Below are positions 40,941 to 49,080 of a stretch of DNA of 64,000 nucleotides, piece by piece (within the stretch, counting starts at the first letter, position 1; every line of letters begins with the position of its first letter). A program made the translations under genes and the position numbers. This DNA is from CF-13 sp036782775 (GTDB lineage Bacteria; Chloroflexota; Dormibacteria; CF-121): positions 124,001-188,000 of the forward strand of contig DAIPYJ010000001.1 in assembly GCA_036782775.1 (NCBI GenBank). The letters are read 5' to 3'. Under the pieces are notes generated by a model that saw nothing but the letters and a program-made list of their open reading frames with translations, did not search any database and was not told the DNA's origin.

Positions 40941-42362
40941 ATGGCCGAGGAAGGATTTCGCGTCGAGCGCGACTCGATGGGAGAAGTCCGGGTTCCCGAG
41001 TCGGCATATTACGGAGCAAGTACGGAGCGGGCGCGCAAGAACTTTCCGATCAGCGAACTCCGAATGCCGCGCCGGTTCATCCGGGCGCTGGCTCAAATCA
41101 AGGGCGCTGCTGCGCTGGTCAACAGCGAGCTCGGCCTTCTCGAGGCACGCCTCGCCAACGCCATCCAAGAAGCAGCCGAGGAAGTCGAGGAAGGCAAGTT
41201 CGACAAGGACTTCGTGGTCGACGTTTTTCAAACCGGTTCGGGAACCTCGTCGAACACCAATGCGAATGAGGTGATCGCGAATCGCGCTAACGAAATCCTC
41301 GGCAGCCCGCTCGGCTCACGAACACCAGTCCATCCGAACGATCATGTCAACCGCTGCCAGTCGAGCAATGACGTCATCCCAACGGCGACCCAACTATCGG
41401 CGCTGGTTGCTCTTCATCAAGAGCTGATTCCCGCGCTCGGCTATCTGAAAGACGCGCTCGAGCGTAAGGCACAAGAGCTGATGCCGGTGATCAAGACGGG
41501 CCGTACCCATCTCCAGGATGCGACGCCGATCCGCCTGGGCCAGGAGTTTTTCGGGTACGCCGGCCAGGCCGAGCGCGGGATCGACCGGCTTCGCCGTGCC
41601 GCGGACGAGCTCGCTGACTTGCCGCTTGGTGGGACGGCGGTCGGCACCGGGATCAATGCCCACCCGGAGTTCGCGCGCCGGGTTTGTCAGCATCTCACGC
41701 GGCGGGCCGGCGTGCCGGTGCAGGAGACCGGGAATCATTTCCAGGCGCAGGCGACCCTGGATGCGGTGCTTTCGGCGGCCGGCGCCCTGCGAACGGTCGG
41801 CGTCAGCCTCTGGAAGATCGGGAACGATCTGCGCTGGTTTGCCTCCGGGCCGCGCGCCGGGCTGGGCGAGATCACGCTGCCCGAGGTGCAGCCCGGCAGT
41901 TCGATCATGCCGGGCAAGGTGAATCCGGTGATCATCGAATCCCTGACCATGGTGGTGGCGCGCGTCCTGGGCAACGATCAGACCCTGACGGTGGCCGCCC
42001 AGTCGGGAAGCATCTTCGAGCTCAACCTGATGCAACCGATCGCCGCTTATACGCTGCTCGAGAGCATTACGCTCCTGGCAGCGTCGGCGCAAAATCTCGC
42101 ACGCCAGTGCGTCGATGGCATTAACGCGACCGACCGTGGACCGAAGGTCGTCGAGCAAGGCTTGATGCTGGCGACCGCCCTTGCTCCGGCGATTGGCTAT
42201 GACGCCGCCGCGAAAATCGCCAAGGAGGCGCTGGCGAACGGGCGGACGATCCGTGAGATCGCGCGCGAGAAAACGAAGCTGTCTGCCGATGAGCTCGATC
42301 GACTGCTGGATCCCGGGCGGATGACCCAACCTGGCATGGAGACGGGCGCCGCCGGCGGCTAG
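40941..42362 (+). CDS. fumC: Fumarate hydratase, class II
   Basis: 473-residue TCA-cycle enzyme interconverting fumarate and malate, iron-independent. FQTGSGTSSNTNANEVIANR near residue 95, HPNDHVNRCQSSNDVIPTA near 130, KTGRTHLQDATPIRLGQEF near 180 (active-site His) and GSSIMPGKVNP near 315 (family signature) are all present. A short Gly/Ala-rich tail ends the protein. It is monocistronic between a hypothetical gene and a convergent secreted protein. Confidence 0.95.
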   Translation: MAEEGFRVERDSMGEVRVPESAYYGASTERARKNFPISELRMPRRFIRALAQIKGAAALVNSELGLLEARLANAIQEAAEEVEEGKFDKDFVVDVFQTGSGTSSNTNANEVIANRANEILGSPLGSRTPVHPNDHVNRCQSSNDVIPTATQLSALVALHQELIPALGYLKDALERKAQELMPVIKTGRTHLQDATPIRLGQEFFGYAGQAERGIDRLRRAADELADLPLGGTAVGTGINAHPEFARRVCQHLTRRAGVPVQETGNHFQAQATLDAVLSAAGALRTVGVSLWKIGNDLRWFASGPRAGLGEITLPEVQPGSSIMPGKVNPVIIESLTMVVARVLGNDQTLTVAAQSGSIFELNLMQPIAAYTLLESITLLAASAQNLARQCVDGINATDRGPKVVEQGLMLATALAPAIGYDAAAKIAKEALANGRTIREIAREKTKLSADELDRLLDPGRMTQPGMETGAAGG

Positions 42363-42368
42363 TGCTGG

Positions 42369-42395
42369 TGGGGAGCCGGCGACCCCGGCTCCCCA
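42369..42395. repeat. Hairpin between convergent fumC and secreted-protein genes
   Basis: An 11-bp perfect stem, TGGGGAGCCGG/CCGGCTCCCCA with a 5-nt loop, fills the 45-bp gap between the two stop codons. There is no T-run on either side, so it may block exonucleases or assist termination in both directions rather than be a classical intrinsic terminator. Confidence 0.5.
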
Positions 42396-42407
42396 AGAGA
42401 CCCTGCG

Positions 42408-44060
42408 TCAGTAGCTAACGGTCGCTTCGTAGGTGTCGGTGTTGCCGAAGTTGGTTGCGCAGACCTTCGGGTCGTCCGGGTTGGGCGCGACAGCAGTTTT
42501 CGATCCGCTGTAGACAGCGCTTCGGTAGTTGTCCACCGCAGAGCAGGCGGCCGCATTGCGCGAATCGGTCCAGACGACGTAGGCCGCGTGGGGGCCCGAC
42601 ACGATTCCGATGTAATCGCCGATGAACTGCTCCATCAGGTTGTTGTAGCTCGAGCCGTCGGGATTCGACGACGCCGTGCTGACTCGCAGCGGGGCGCCGA
42701 AGGCGGCCCCATGGATCGACTGCACGAGGTAGTTGTCGTAGACCTGCACGCCCGTCTGCCAGGGATTGTTCGCTGGCGGCTCGGTGAGGGCATCAAACGT
42801 GACGTTGACGTTGCCGTCCGGATCGACGCTGGCCTCGGGAAAGAAGCTGTTGCGGTTCGCGATCGATGCGATCGTCCCGAGCTGCGTCCAGGTCAATCCA
42901 TCCTTCGAATCGGCGGCTTTGACAACACCGTGGCCGCCGCTGAAGTCGCACCAGACGAGGTAGACCAGACTGCTCGAGGGGTCCGCCGCCGGATGCGGGT
43001 AGCAGTCGACGCGGGCGCTCATTCCGGGAACTCGGTTGAAGAGGTCCACAGCATCGAACGGCGTCCCGGTCAGCGGGTAATCGGTGACCTGCGAGATCGT
43101 GATCGGGCTCGTGAACGTTGCGCCGCCATCCTGCGAGGTCGCCACCACCTGCAGCGACGCTGACTTCGTCGAGTCCGCGTTTTCTGTCCAGAAGACTTCG
43201 ACGGTGCCATCCGAGGCCACCGCCATCTGGCCCGTCTCACGGAAGCCTTGAGCGGAGTTGCTATTGCCGGCGCTGACCTGCACCGGCGACGACCAGGTCT
43301 GCGCCTCGTCGTCAGAGTGAACGACCATGAGCTTCACGTTCCCATTGCCGGAGCACTCGCCGCAGAAGATCGCGATGAAGACGTAGACCCGGCCGAAATG
43401 CGGACTGCCGGCGACCTTATCGACCGCGAGCCATTCATGGTCGTCGAAATCCGAGGTCTTGTTCAGCGCGTTGACGAGTGAGGGGGTCAACCAGCTCGCC
43501 CCGTCGTCGTGGCTGCGCGAAACGGCAGTCGCCTCACTGAAATGCTGGTCAGGATTGATCGGATCGGCGAGATTCGCGTAATAGATGGTCACGCCGCAGA
43601 CATAGCTGAACCCGCCGTTGCAGAACTGGGGACCGTAGTCCAGGCTGGGGTCGCCGCCCGAGGCGCGGCCGATTCCGCTGTTGTCGTAGCCCGGCAGGTA
43701 GCCGCCGCTCCAGCTGCCGCCGTTGTCCTTCGAAACGTAGTAACCCGAGACCTGCTCACCATGCCCGAAGGGACATGGGCTGCTCAGTGGCGCCGTCGTC
43801 CCGGAACAGAGCGGGTTGTCCAGCTCATCGTTCGCACCGGCAACCAGCACGCCGGTGAACGGGTCCCGGGTAATCGAGGTCTCGTTCTGCTTGTTCTGCG
43901 GGAACGGGTTTCCATGATCCAGGTCGACAAGCGTGTTGCCTGAGACCGAGGGTCCGGCCACCGGCGGGGCCGCGGTTCCTACCGCCGGCTGGACCAGGGC
44001 CAGCGCGGCCGCGACGGGCAGCATGACGAGCGAGATTCGACGGGGAAGTCGATGTGGCAA
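42408..44060 (-). CDS. Secreted BNR/sialidase-type beta-propeller protein
   Basis: 550 residues with an export signal (about residues 1-30, RRISLVMLPVAAALALVQP, then an AxA-like cleavage region). Repeated Asp-box-like elements read SKDNGGSWSG, SHDDGASWLTP, SDDEAQTWSSP, SQDGGATFTSP and SKDGLTWTQ, five or more blades of a propeller as in sialidase/exo-alpha-sialidase-like proteins. Many Cys (CGECSGN, CYPHP) suggest disulfides. Catalytic sialidase residues (Arg triad) are not evident, so a binding or structural role is possible. TTG at 44060 has GGAGGAGGAGGAG upstream. Confidence 0.8.
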   Translation of the reverse strand: MPHRLPRRISLVMLPVAAALALVQPAVGTAAPPVAGPSVSGNTLVDLDHGNPFPQNKQNETSITRDPFTGVLVAGANDELDNPLCSGTTAPLSSPCPFGHGEQVSGYYVSKDNGGSWSGGYLPGYDNSGIGRASGGDPSLDYGPQFCNGGFSYVCGVTIYYANLADPINPDQHFSEATAVSRSHDDGASWLTPSLVNALNKTSDFDDHEWLAVDKVAGSPHFGRVYVFIAIFCGECSGNGNVKLMVVHSDDEAQTWSSPVQVSAGNSNSAQGFRETGQMAVASDGTVEVFWTENADSTKSASLQVVATSQDGGATFTSPITISQVTDYPLTGTPFDAVDLFNRVPGMSARVDCYPHPAADPSSSLVYLVWCDFSGGHGVVKAADSKDGLTWTQLGTIASIANRNSFFPEASVDPDGNVNVTFDALTEPPANNPWQTGVQVYDNYLVQSIHGAAFGAPLRVSTASSNPDGSSYNNLMEQFIGDYIGIVSGPHAAYVVWTDSRNAAACSAVDNYRSAVYSGSKTAVAPNPDDPKVCATNFGNTDTYEATVSY

Positions 44061-44105
44061 GGCTCCTCCTCCTCCAGTTGGTTGCGTCGGGTTGTGCCGC
44101 CCGAA

Positions 44106-44134
44106 AGTGTAAAGGTTTAGTAAGACCCAGACAA
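44106..44134 (-). promoter_or_regulatory. Sigma70-like promoter for the beta-propeller gene
   Basis: Reverse strand TTGTCT (44129-44134), 17-bp spacer, TACACT (44106-44111), about 45 bp upstream of the TTG start, with the purine-rich GGAGGAGGAGGAG Shine-Dalgarno in between. Matches are 4 of 6 in each hexamer. It lies in the gap after the response-regulator gene. Confidence 0.5.
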
Positions 44135-44148
44135 GGGCCGCCTAACCG

Positions 44149-44817
44149 TTAGCTGTCGGCTTCGATCAAGCCCTTGCGGATCGCGTACTTGACGAGTTCT
44201 GTGCGGTCATGCATCCGAAGCTTCTTCATGATGTGGTCGCGGTGAGTCTGGACGGTCTTGATGCTCAGAAATAGCGTGTCGGCGATTTGACGGTTCGTCT
44301 TGCCCTCGGCGACCAGCCGCAGCACTTCGCGCTCCCGATCGCTGAGCGGCTCAAAGGTCTCGCGCTCGGGCGCACGCTGCAGATAGTCCGAGACGAGGAG
44401 CCGTGCGACCGACGGATAGAGATACGGCTCGCCCTTGCTGGCGGCCTCGATCGCGGCGATCAGGTCTGAGGCGGCAGCTTTCTTGAGGACGTAGCCGACG
44501 GCGCCCGCCTTGAGGGTCTGAAAAAAATATTCCTCGTTGTCGTGCGCCGTGAGGATGACGACCTGCGTCTGGGGACACAGACGCCGAATCTCGCGGGTGG
44601 CTTCGATGCCCGACATTCCGGGCATGGCGACGTCGACGACGGCCACGTCGGGGCAATTGGCGCGGGCAAGCCGAATCGCCTCCCGGGCTTCGGTCGCCTC
44701 GGCGATAACCTGGATCTCGCTTTGGCCGTCGATCACGGCACGGATGCCGGCGCGGACGAGATTGTGATCTTCGACGAGCATGACACGGATCGGCCGGCGC
44801 TCAGTTTGCTGTTGCAT
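44149..44817 (-). CDS. NarL/FixJ-type response regulator
   Basis: 222-residue two-domain regulator. Receiver domain: acidic pair in VEDHNLVRAG near residue 16, phosphoacceptor D62 in VVDVAMPGMSG, Thr in LTAHDNEEYF and Lys in YVLKKAAASD. A LuxR helix-turn-helix follows at about 155-205 (LSDREREVLRLVAEGKTNRQ, then IKTVQTHRDHIMKKL). It overlaps the histidine kinase gene by 17 bp, so the pair works together. Targets are unknown; the secreted propeller gene next door is a candidate. Confidence 0.93.
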   Translation of the reverse strand: MQQQTERRPIRVMLVEDHNLVRAGIRAVIDGQSEIQVIAEATEAREAIRLARANCPDVAVVDVAMPGMSGIEATREIRRLCPQTQVVILTAHDNEEYFFQTLKAGAVGYVLKKAAASDLIAAIEAASKGEPYLYPSVARLLVSDYLQRAPERETFEPLSDREREVLRLVAEGKTNRQIADTLFLSIKTVQTHRDHIMKKLRMHDRTELVKYAIRKGLIEADS

Positions 44818-45826
44818 GGCGGTCCTCCAAGGGTAATTGCGCGACCACTTCGGTGCCCGCGCGCGGCGCCGATCGGATGTCGAGCGTTCCGCGTAAGAGC
44901 GTGGCTCGTTCGCGCATCCCGAAGATGCCGAGCCCGGCGCGGCCGGCCCCTTCTTTCTCCGGAATGCGGTCGGGGTCGAAGCCGATGCCATCGTCGCGGA
45001 CGCGCAGCCAGACATGACTGTTGACACAGCGGAGGTCGATGTTGACGTGGGTCGCCCGCGCGTACTTGTTGGCATTCGTCAGCGCCTCCTGCGCGATCCG
45101 GTAGAGCGCAGTTTCGATCGCCGGTGAGAGGCGGTCGCGCAGGCCATCGACGTGCAGGGAAACCTCAGCACCTGACGGCTGCTTCGCGAGAGTGCGCAGT
45201 GCCGGCACCAGCCCCAGGTCATCGAGGACCGACGGACGGAGGTCCTGCGACATGCGATGAACTTCCTCGAGGGTTTCTTCCAATGTTCGCTTGACCGCCT
45301 CGAGCTGCTCGCGGGCGACGCGGTCGGAGGTCCGTTCGAGCAGCAAGTCGAGACTGATGATCTCGTGTGTCAGCGCCTGCCCGGTCTGGTCATGGAGCTC
45401 GCGCGCCACCCGCTGACGTTCGCGCTCTTGCGCTTGCAGCACCCGCTGCGCGCTCAGATGCCGCTCGTGCTCGAGGCGATCGAGCATGGAGTTGAAGACG
45501 GTCGCGATCCGGCGGAGATCGGGGTCGGCGAAGTTGGTTTGCACCCGCGGCTCTTCGACACCCGGTTGCACCGCGCCCATGGTCGATTCCAGTTCTCGCA
45601 TCGGCCGAAAAGCGAGCCGGAGGATAAGAAAGTTGGCGACCAGGATGGCGATCAGGCCGATCGCCAGCAGCCCGAGCAAGAAGGGAACCCGCCTCCCGGA
45701 AAAGTTGACGGTGATCAGCGGGCCGATGACGGCGCCGACGACGATGATGGCGCTGTTCGCCACCACCACCTTCTGAAACGTCGTCAGGTTACGGTGCCAC
45801 CACCGTGGGTCCAGCGGTCGCCTCAC
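44801..45826 (-). CDS. Membrane sensor histidine kinase (HisKA_3 type)
   Basis: 341 residues. Two membrane helices at about 19-41 and 48-71, separated by only a few residues (NFSGRR), so almost no sensor loop is outside; sensing is probably in the membrane or via HAMP. HAMP spans about 72-125, then the phosphoacceptor H145 in RVARELHDQTGQAL, HATPase motifs EALTNANKYARA, DDGIGFDPD and GLGIFGMRERA. It belongs to the NarX/LiaS/DesK class that pairs with NarL-type regulators. Confidence 0.92.
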   Translation of the reverse strand: MRRPLDPRWWHRNLTTFQKVVVANSAIIVVGAVIGPLITVNFSGRRVPFLLGLLAIGLIAILVANFLILRLAFRPMRELESTMGAVQPGVEEPRVQTNFADPDLRRIATVFNSMLDRLEHERHLSAQRVLQAQERERQRVARELHDQTGQALTHEIISLDLLLERTSDRVAREQLEAVKRTLEETLEEVHRMSQDLRPSVLDDLGLVPALRTLAKQPSGAEVSLHVDGLRDRLSPAIETALYRIAQEALTNANKYARATHVNIDLRCVNSHVWLRVRDDGIGFDPDRIPEKEGAGRAGLGIFGMRERATLLRGTLDIRSAPRAGTEVVAQLPLEDRHATAN

Positions 45827-45886
45827 AAATCGATTCTAGGCACGGATTTTGCGATTTTCATACGACGGTCGTGCCCGAGCGGCATT

Positions 45887-46006
45887 CAGGTGCACGCCCG
45901 ATGCCAGGGCTGATAGGCGGCGCCCAAATTGGGTACAGACATCAGTGCACGACGATTTCCTCCCCTCCATAGCGCGGGCCGTTTTCCCCCACGGCCCGCA
46001 TTTTTT
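45887..46006 (+). ncRNA. Candidate structured leader or small RNA ending in a terminator
   Basis: The 208-bp region between the kinase start and DUF3090 contains no recognised gene. It holds two GTGCAC blocks about 50 bp apart that could pair with each other, a CCCAA-A-TTGGG palindrome between them, and ends in the intrinsic terminator below. Either a riboswitch/attenuator-like leader for the DUF3090-SCO1664 pair or a separate small RNA would explain a plus-strand terminator here. No known class was recognised; the 5' boundary is a guess. Confidence 0.3.
45974..46006 (+). terminator. Intrinsic terminator 28 bp upstream of the DUF3090 start
   Basis: GCGGGCCGT/ACGGCCCGC, a perfect 9-bp stem with an 8-nt loop (TTTCCCCC), is followed by ATTTTTTG. 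It terminates plus-strand transcription although no plus-strand gene lies upstream, and the next plus-strand start codon is at 46035. This makes it an attenuator or small-RNA terminator. Confidence 0.75.
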
Positions 46007-46034
46007 GTCCGCGGGGCGCTGCCAAAATAGTGCC

Positions 46035-46526
46035 TTGGCCTCTGATAGCTTCGACCTGAAAGCCGTCACTCGCGTCACGGCAGGCGCCGTCGGCGAGCCG
46101 GGAAAGCGATCGTTTTACCTCCAGCTGCGGGCTGCCGGCTCGCTGGTCAGCCTGGCGCTCGAGAAGGAGCAGCTGCGCGCACTGACGGAGCGACTGCAGG
46201 AGGTCTTTAGCCGGGTATCCGTCCCACAAGCGGGCTCGCTGCCCGACATGGCGCTCGAAGAGCCGATCCACCCGGTGTGGCGGGTCGGATTCATGACGCT
46301 GACCTACAGCCAGGAAGAGAAGCGGTTCGAGGTCTCGCTGGTGGAGCTGGTCGACGAAGGCGACGAGCCCGCGACCGGTCATTTCGAGGCCAGCCTGGCG
46401 CAGATGCAGGCGCTCGCGACCCACGCCGCGAGCCTGATCAGCGCCGGACGGCCTCCTTGCCCGCTGTGCGGGGGTCCCATCGATCATGACGGCGGGATTT
46501 GCCCGCGCCTCAACGGGCATCATTGA
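46035..46526 (+). CDS. DUF3090 family protein
   Basis: 163-residue protein of the DUF3090 family, function unknown. It starts LASDSFDLKAVTRVTAGAVG, continues PGKRSFYLQLRAAG and SLALEKEQLRALTERLQEV, and ends with a small zinc-binding-like CPLCGGPIDHDGGICPRLNG. TTG at 46035 matches where family members begin; the frame is open further upstream through the terminator but that part is not conserved-looking. In actinobacteria this gene neighbours SCO1664-family and mycothiol-ligase genes, and the first association is kept here. Confidence 0.82.
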   Translation: MASDSFDLKAVTRVTAGAVGEPGKRSFYLQLRAAGSLVSLALEKEQLRALTERLQEVFSRVSVPQAGSLPDMALEEPIHPVWRVGFMTLTYSQEEKRFEVSLVELVDEGDEPATGHFEASLAQMQALATHAASLISAGRPPCPLCGGPIDHDGGICPRLNGHH

Positions 46527-46530
46527 GGAA

Positions 46531-47271
46531 GTGCCCAGGCCCATCAAGCCGCTAGACGCGGAGGCGGAAGAGCGCCTCCTGCGCGAGGGCACCATCGATC
46601 CGCGCGGGCTGATGCCCGACTGTTCGAACTACACCTACCTGGCCGAAGTTTGCGATAGCCGGGGCGGGCAAACGCTCGGGGTCTACAAGCCGGCCGGCGG
46701 CGAAACCCCGCTCGACGATTTTCCGGATGGGACGCTCGGCAAGCGTGAAGTCGCGGCCTATCTCGTCAGCCAGGCGCTTGGCTGGCACCTTGTCCCCTTC
46801 ACGGTGTATCGCGACGCCGGTCCGCTGGGGCCGGGGTCGCTGCAACGGTTCGTGCATGCCGACCTGCGTCAGCACTATTTTTCGCTGATGCCCGGGCGCG
46901 CGTCGGACTTTCGCACCATGGCCGCCTTCGACGTCATCGTCAACAACGCTGATCGGAAAAGTGGACATTGCCTGATCGATCGGCAGGGCAGGATTTGGGG
47001 AGTCGACAACGGCCTGACGTTCCACGTCCTCCCTAAGCTGCGGACCGTCATCTGGGAGTTCGCCGGCGAGGAGGTCCCTCCAAACTTGCGTCGCGACGCG
47101 GGCCGGCTTGCCGCCGAGCTGACCAGCCGCCGTTCCGCGGTCGCGCCGTTGACTGACTTATTGAGCGAAGCGGAGGTGAGGGCGCTCGCGCGACGCGCCC
47201 AGCGGCTGGCGGACGACGGGCGCTATCCGCCGCCGACCTCGCGCTGGGCCTATCCTTGGCCGCTGGTCTGA
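46531..47271 (+). CDS. SCO1664-family protein (PI3/4-kinase-like fold)
   Basis: 246 residues of the SCO1664 family, distant relatives of phosphatidylinositol 3/4-kinases. LLREGTIDPRGLMPDCSNYT near residue 17, GVYKPAGGETPLDDFPDGTL near 50 (nucleotide-binding Lys), REVAAYLVSQALGWHLVP, FDVIVNNADRKSGHCL near 142 (catalytic Asp/Asn) and GVDNGLTFHVLPKLRT near 165 (metal Asp) are visible, so kinase-type chemistry is possible. GTG at 46531 lies 4 bp after the DUF3090 stop; ATG 46486 is an alternative. Confidence 0.82.
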   Translation: MPRPIKPLDAEAEERLLREGTIDPRGLMPDCSNYTYLAEVCDSRGGQTLGVYKPAGGETPLDDFPDGTLGKREVAAYLVSQALGWHLVPFTVYRDAGPLGPGSLQRFVHADLRQHYFSLMPGRASDFRTMAAFDVIVNNADRKSGHCLIDRQGRIWGVDNGLTFHVLPKLRTVIWEFAGEEVPPNLRRDAGRLAAELTSRRSAVAPLTDLLSEAEVRALARRAQRLADDGRYPPPTSRWAYPWPLV

Positions 47272-47278
47272 GCGCCCG

Positions 47279-47995
47279 CTAGCGGCGCAAGGCGGCCGGC
47301 ACCCGAGGCCGGTCAGGCTCGGTGGGAAGCTCCTCGTCGAGCCGGCGTAACCAGGCAGGCGCGGCCGGCGGCACATCGTCCACCGGCACCTCGCGGTCGT
47401 CGCGGTCATCCGGCTCCGTTCCAGGCGTCAGCATCCGCCAGAGGACGAGAAACGTTCCGCCAACCAGGGCGAACTTTGCCGTGCCGAAGAGCACCAGGCC
47501 GGCCAGCTGCTGATCCTCGATCGAGCGGTAAGCCTGATAGAAGAGATGGTGGGACAGCGCCAGCGTCAGCCCGGGAATCGTGGGCGGGACGCCCGCGACC
47601 ATCAAAACGCCGATCTTCGCGATCGAGCTCAGGCGGCGGCTGCCCACGATCGGCCACCAGAAGGCAAAAGCGCCCAGGATCACGACGGCTTGCACCAACT
47701 CGCGGACGAGAAGACTGCTCGATGCCGCGTCGACCACGGCAGGGAGCTGCCCCGCGAAGATCACGACATTGAGCGCGACGATTCCGACCACCGGATGCAG
47801 CCGCGCGCTCAAGCTGCTGCCGAACAACGGGCCGAAGCCATACGCGAGGAGCGGGACGACCAGCGCCAGCAGCGCCATCTCCAGCAGCATGTGGGTGCTG
47901 AGGCGCAGGCCGGCGGTCGCAACGACCGGCGGAAGCAGGCTGATAACGGCCAAGGCAAGTCCGGCGGCGAGCGCCCCACGATGACGCCGGGTCAT
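47279..47995 (-). CDS. CtaG-like cytochrome oxidase assembly membrane protein
   Basis: 238-residue membrane protein of the caa3-type CtaG family. About six hydrophobic helices are present, including LRLSTHMLLEMALLALVVPL near residue 30 (His of the STHML motif) and LALSHHLFYQAYR near 150, whose His residues are typical of copper handling in this family. A Pro/Asp/Arg-rich cytoplasmic tail ends it. Its ATGA overlap with the PLD-like gene indicates co-translation; the SCO1664 gene converges 7 bp away. Confidence 0.8.
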   Translation of the reverse strand: MTRRHRGALAAGLALAVISLLPPVVATAGLRLSTHMLLEMALLALVVPLLAYGFGPLFGSSLSARLHPVVGIVALNVVIFAGQLPAVVDAASSSLLVRELVQAVVILGAFAFWWPIVGSRRLSSIAKIGVLMVAGVPPTIPGLTLALSHHLFYQAYRSIEDQQLAGLVLFGTAKFALVGGTFLVLWRMLTPGTEPDDRDDREVPVDDVPPAAPAWLRRLDEELPTEPDRPRVPAALRR

Positions 47996-49080
47996 CACCT
48001 TATTTTGCCGGACGCCACCGGTGCCTGGTAGTGAGCAAACACGGCATCGACAAAGCTCACGAACTGGTCCGCGAGCGGCCCGCTGTCGAGCTCGAGCACG
48101 TTTTCCGCATTGTCCTCGCCGGCGTGCGAGAGGTTGTAGCTGCCGGTGAAGACGGTGTTGTCGGCGACCACGATCTTGGCGTGCATATAGTCGTGGACGC
48201 TGGTCGGCGAATAGGGTGTCGTCACCTTGGAGGCGAAGGGCAAGGAACTGGTGACGCCTTGAAACGCCGGCCCCTTCCAACCGGCGTGCGGATCCACCTT
48301 CCACTGACCCAACACTTCTGCCATTTGGGTGCGGTCGTAGACGCCCTTGAAGTCGGCAGGGGCATGCCCGACGAGGTCGGCGAGCGTGCCGAGGACCACG
48401 CCCGAGGTGATCACGGGTGAGCAGATCCGGATGCGACGCTTCGCGTGAGCGAGGCGCATCGCGATTTCGTGGCCCATTCGCGGCCCGCGCCCAGGCGAGA
48501 AGAACAGCCGCGCCTTGATCGAGCCGTATGAGGCGGGCACGCTGACTCCGGGCAGGTCGTACTTACCGGTGCCTTCGACCTGGCCGCCATCCCAGAGCTC
48601 GCTGAAGTTTTTCGCGTACTCGCGCGCCAGGGCCGGCGACGGCAGGCGCAGGATGACGTTCTCCTCACGGTTCCAGGAGTCGTTCGTCCAGTTGGTGGAA
48701 CCGGTCCATACGGTCGCCTGCTCGCTGGCTGCGTCACGCACGATGTATTTGTGGTGCATCAGCTCCGGCACGCCGGAAATCGGCCGAGTCGGGACGCCGA
48801 GGCTCGCGATGTACGCCGAGTCGGGCTGAGGAGGCGGGGGAACCGGGATTGGGTTCGGATAGTCGACGTTGTAAAGCACGCGCACCACGACGCCGCGGCT
48901 CGCGGCTGACTTGAGTGCCGTCCGCACCGCGTCAGCGGGGCTATCGGTGAGGTTGAAGTCGTAGATCGCGATGTCGAGCGTCTGCTGGGCGGCGTCGATG
49001 AAGGCGGCGAGCTGCGCCGCCACCTGATCTGCGGTCTGCGCGCCATCCTGGAGAAAACTCAGCTCCAGGCCGGCCGTCAT
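47995..49080 (-). CDS. Phospholipase-D-like protein with two HKD motifs
   Basis: 361 residues. Two catalytic motifs, HHKYIVRDAASEQATVWTGS near residue 108 and HAKIVVADNTVFTGSYN near 305, both HxKx4D with trailing GS-N, show a complete PLD active site. An N-terminal hydrophobic signal is not obvious (MTAGLELSFLQDG), so it may be cytosolic. Substrates in the superfamily range from phospholipids to DNA. It overlaps the LOG gene by 4 bp and the CtaG gene by one start/stop codon. Confidence 0.85.
   Translation of the reverse strand: MTAGLELSFLQDGAQTADQVAAQLAAFIDAAQQTLDIAIYDFNLTDSPADAVRTALKSAASRGVVVRVLYNVDYPNPIPVPPPPQPDSAYIASLGVPTRPISGVPELMHHKYIVRDAASEQATVWTGSTNWTNDSWNREENVILRLPSPALAREYAKNFSELWDGGQVEGTGKYDLPGVSVPASYGSIKARLFFSPGRGPRMGHEIAMRLAHAKRRIRICSPVITSGVVLGTLADLVGHAPADFKGVYDRTQMAEVLGQWKVDPHAGWKGPAFQGVTSSLPFASKVTTPYSPTSVHDYMHAKIVVADNTVFTGSYNLSHAGEDNAENVLELDSGPLADQFVSFVDAVFAHYQAPVASGKIR

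Noticed and set aside
15812..44152. CTAACCGT repeats at 15.8, 26.6 and 44.1 kb as a dispersed regulatory element
   Set aside because: One lies inside a coding region and the count is compatible with chance; only the paired copy at the liv promoter is symmetric.
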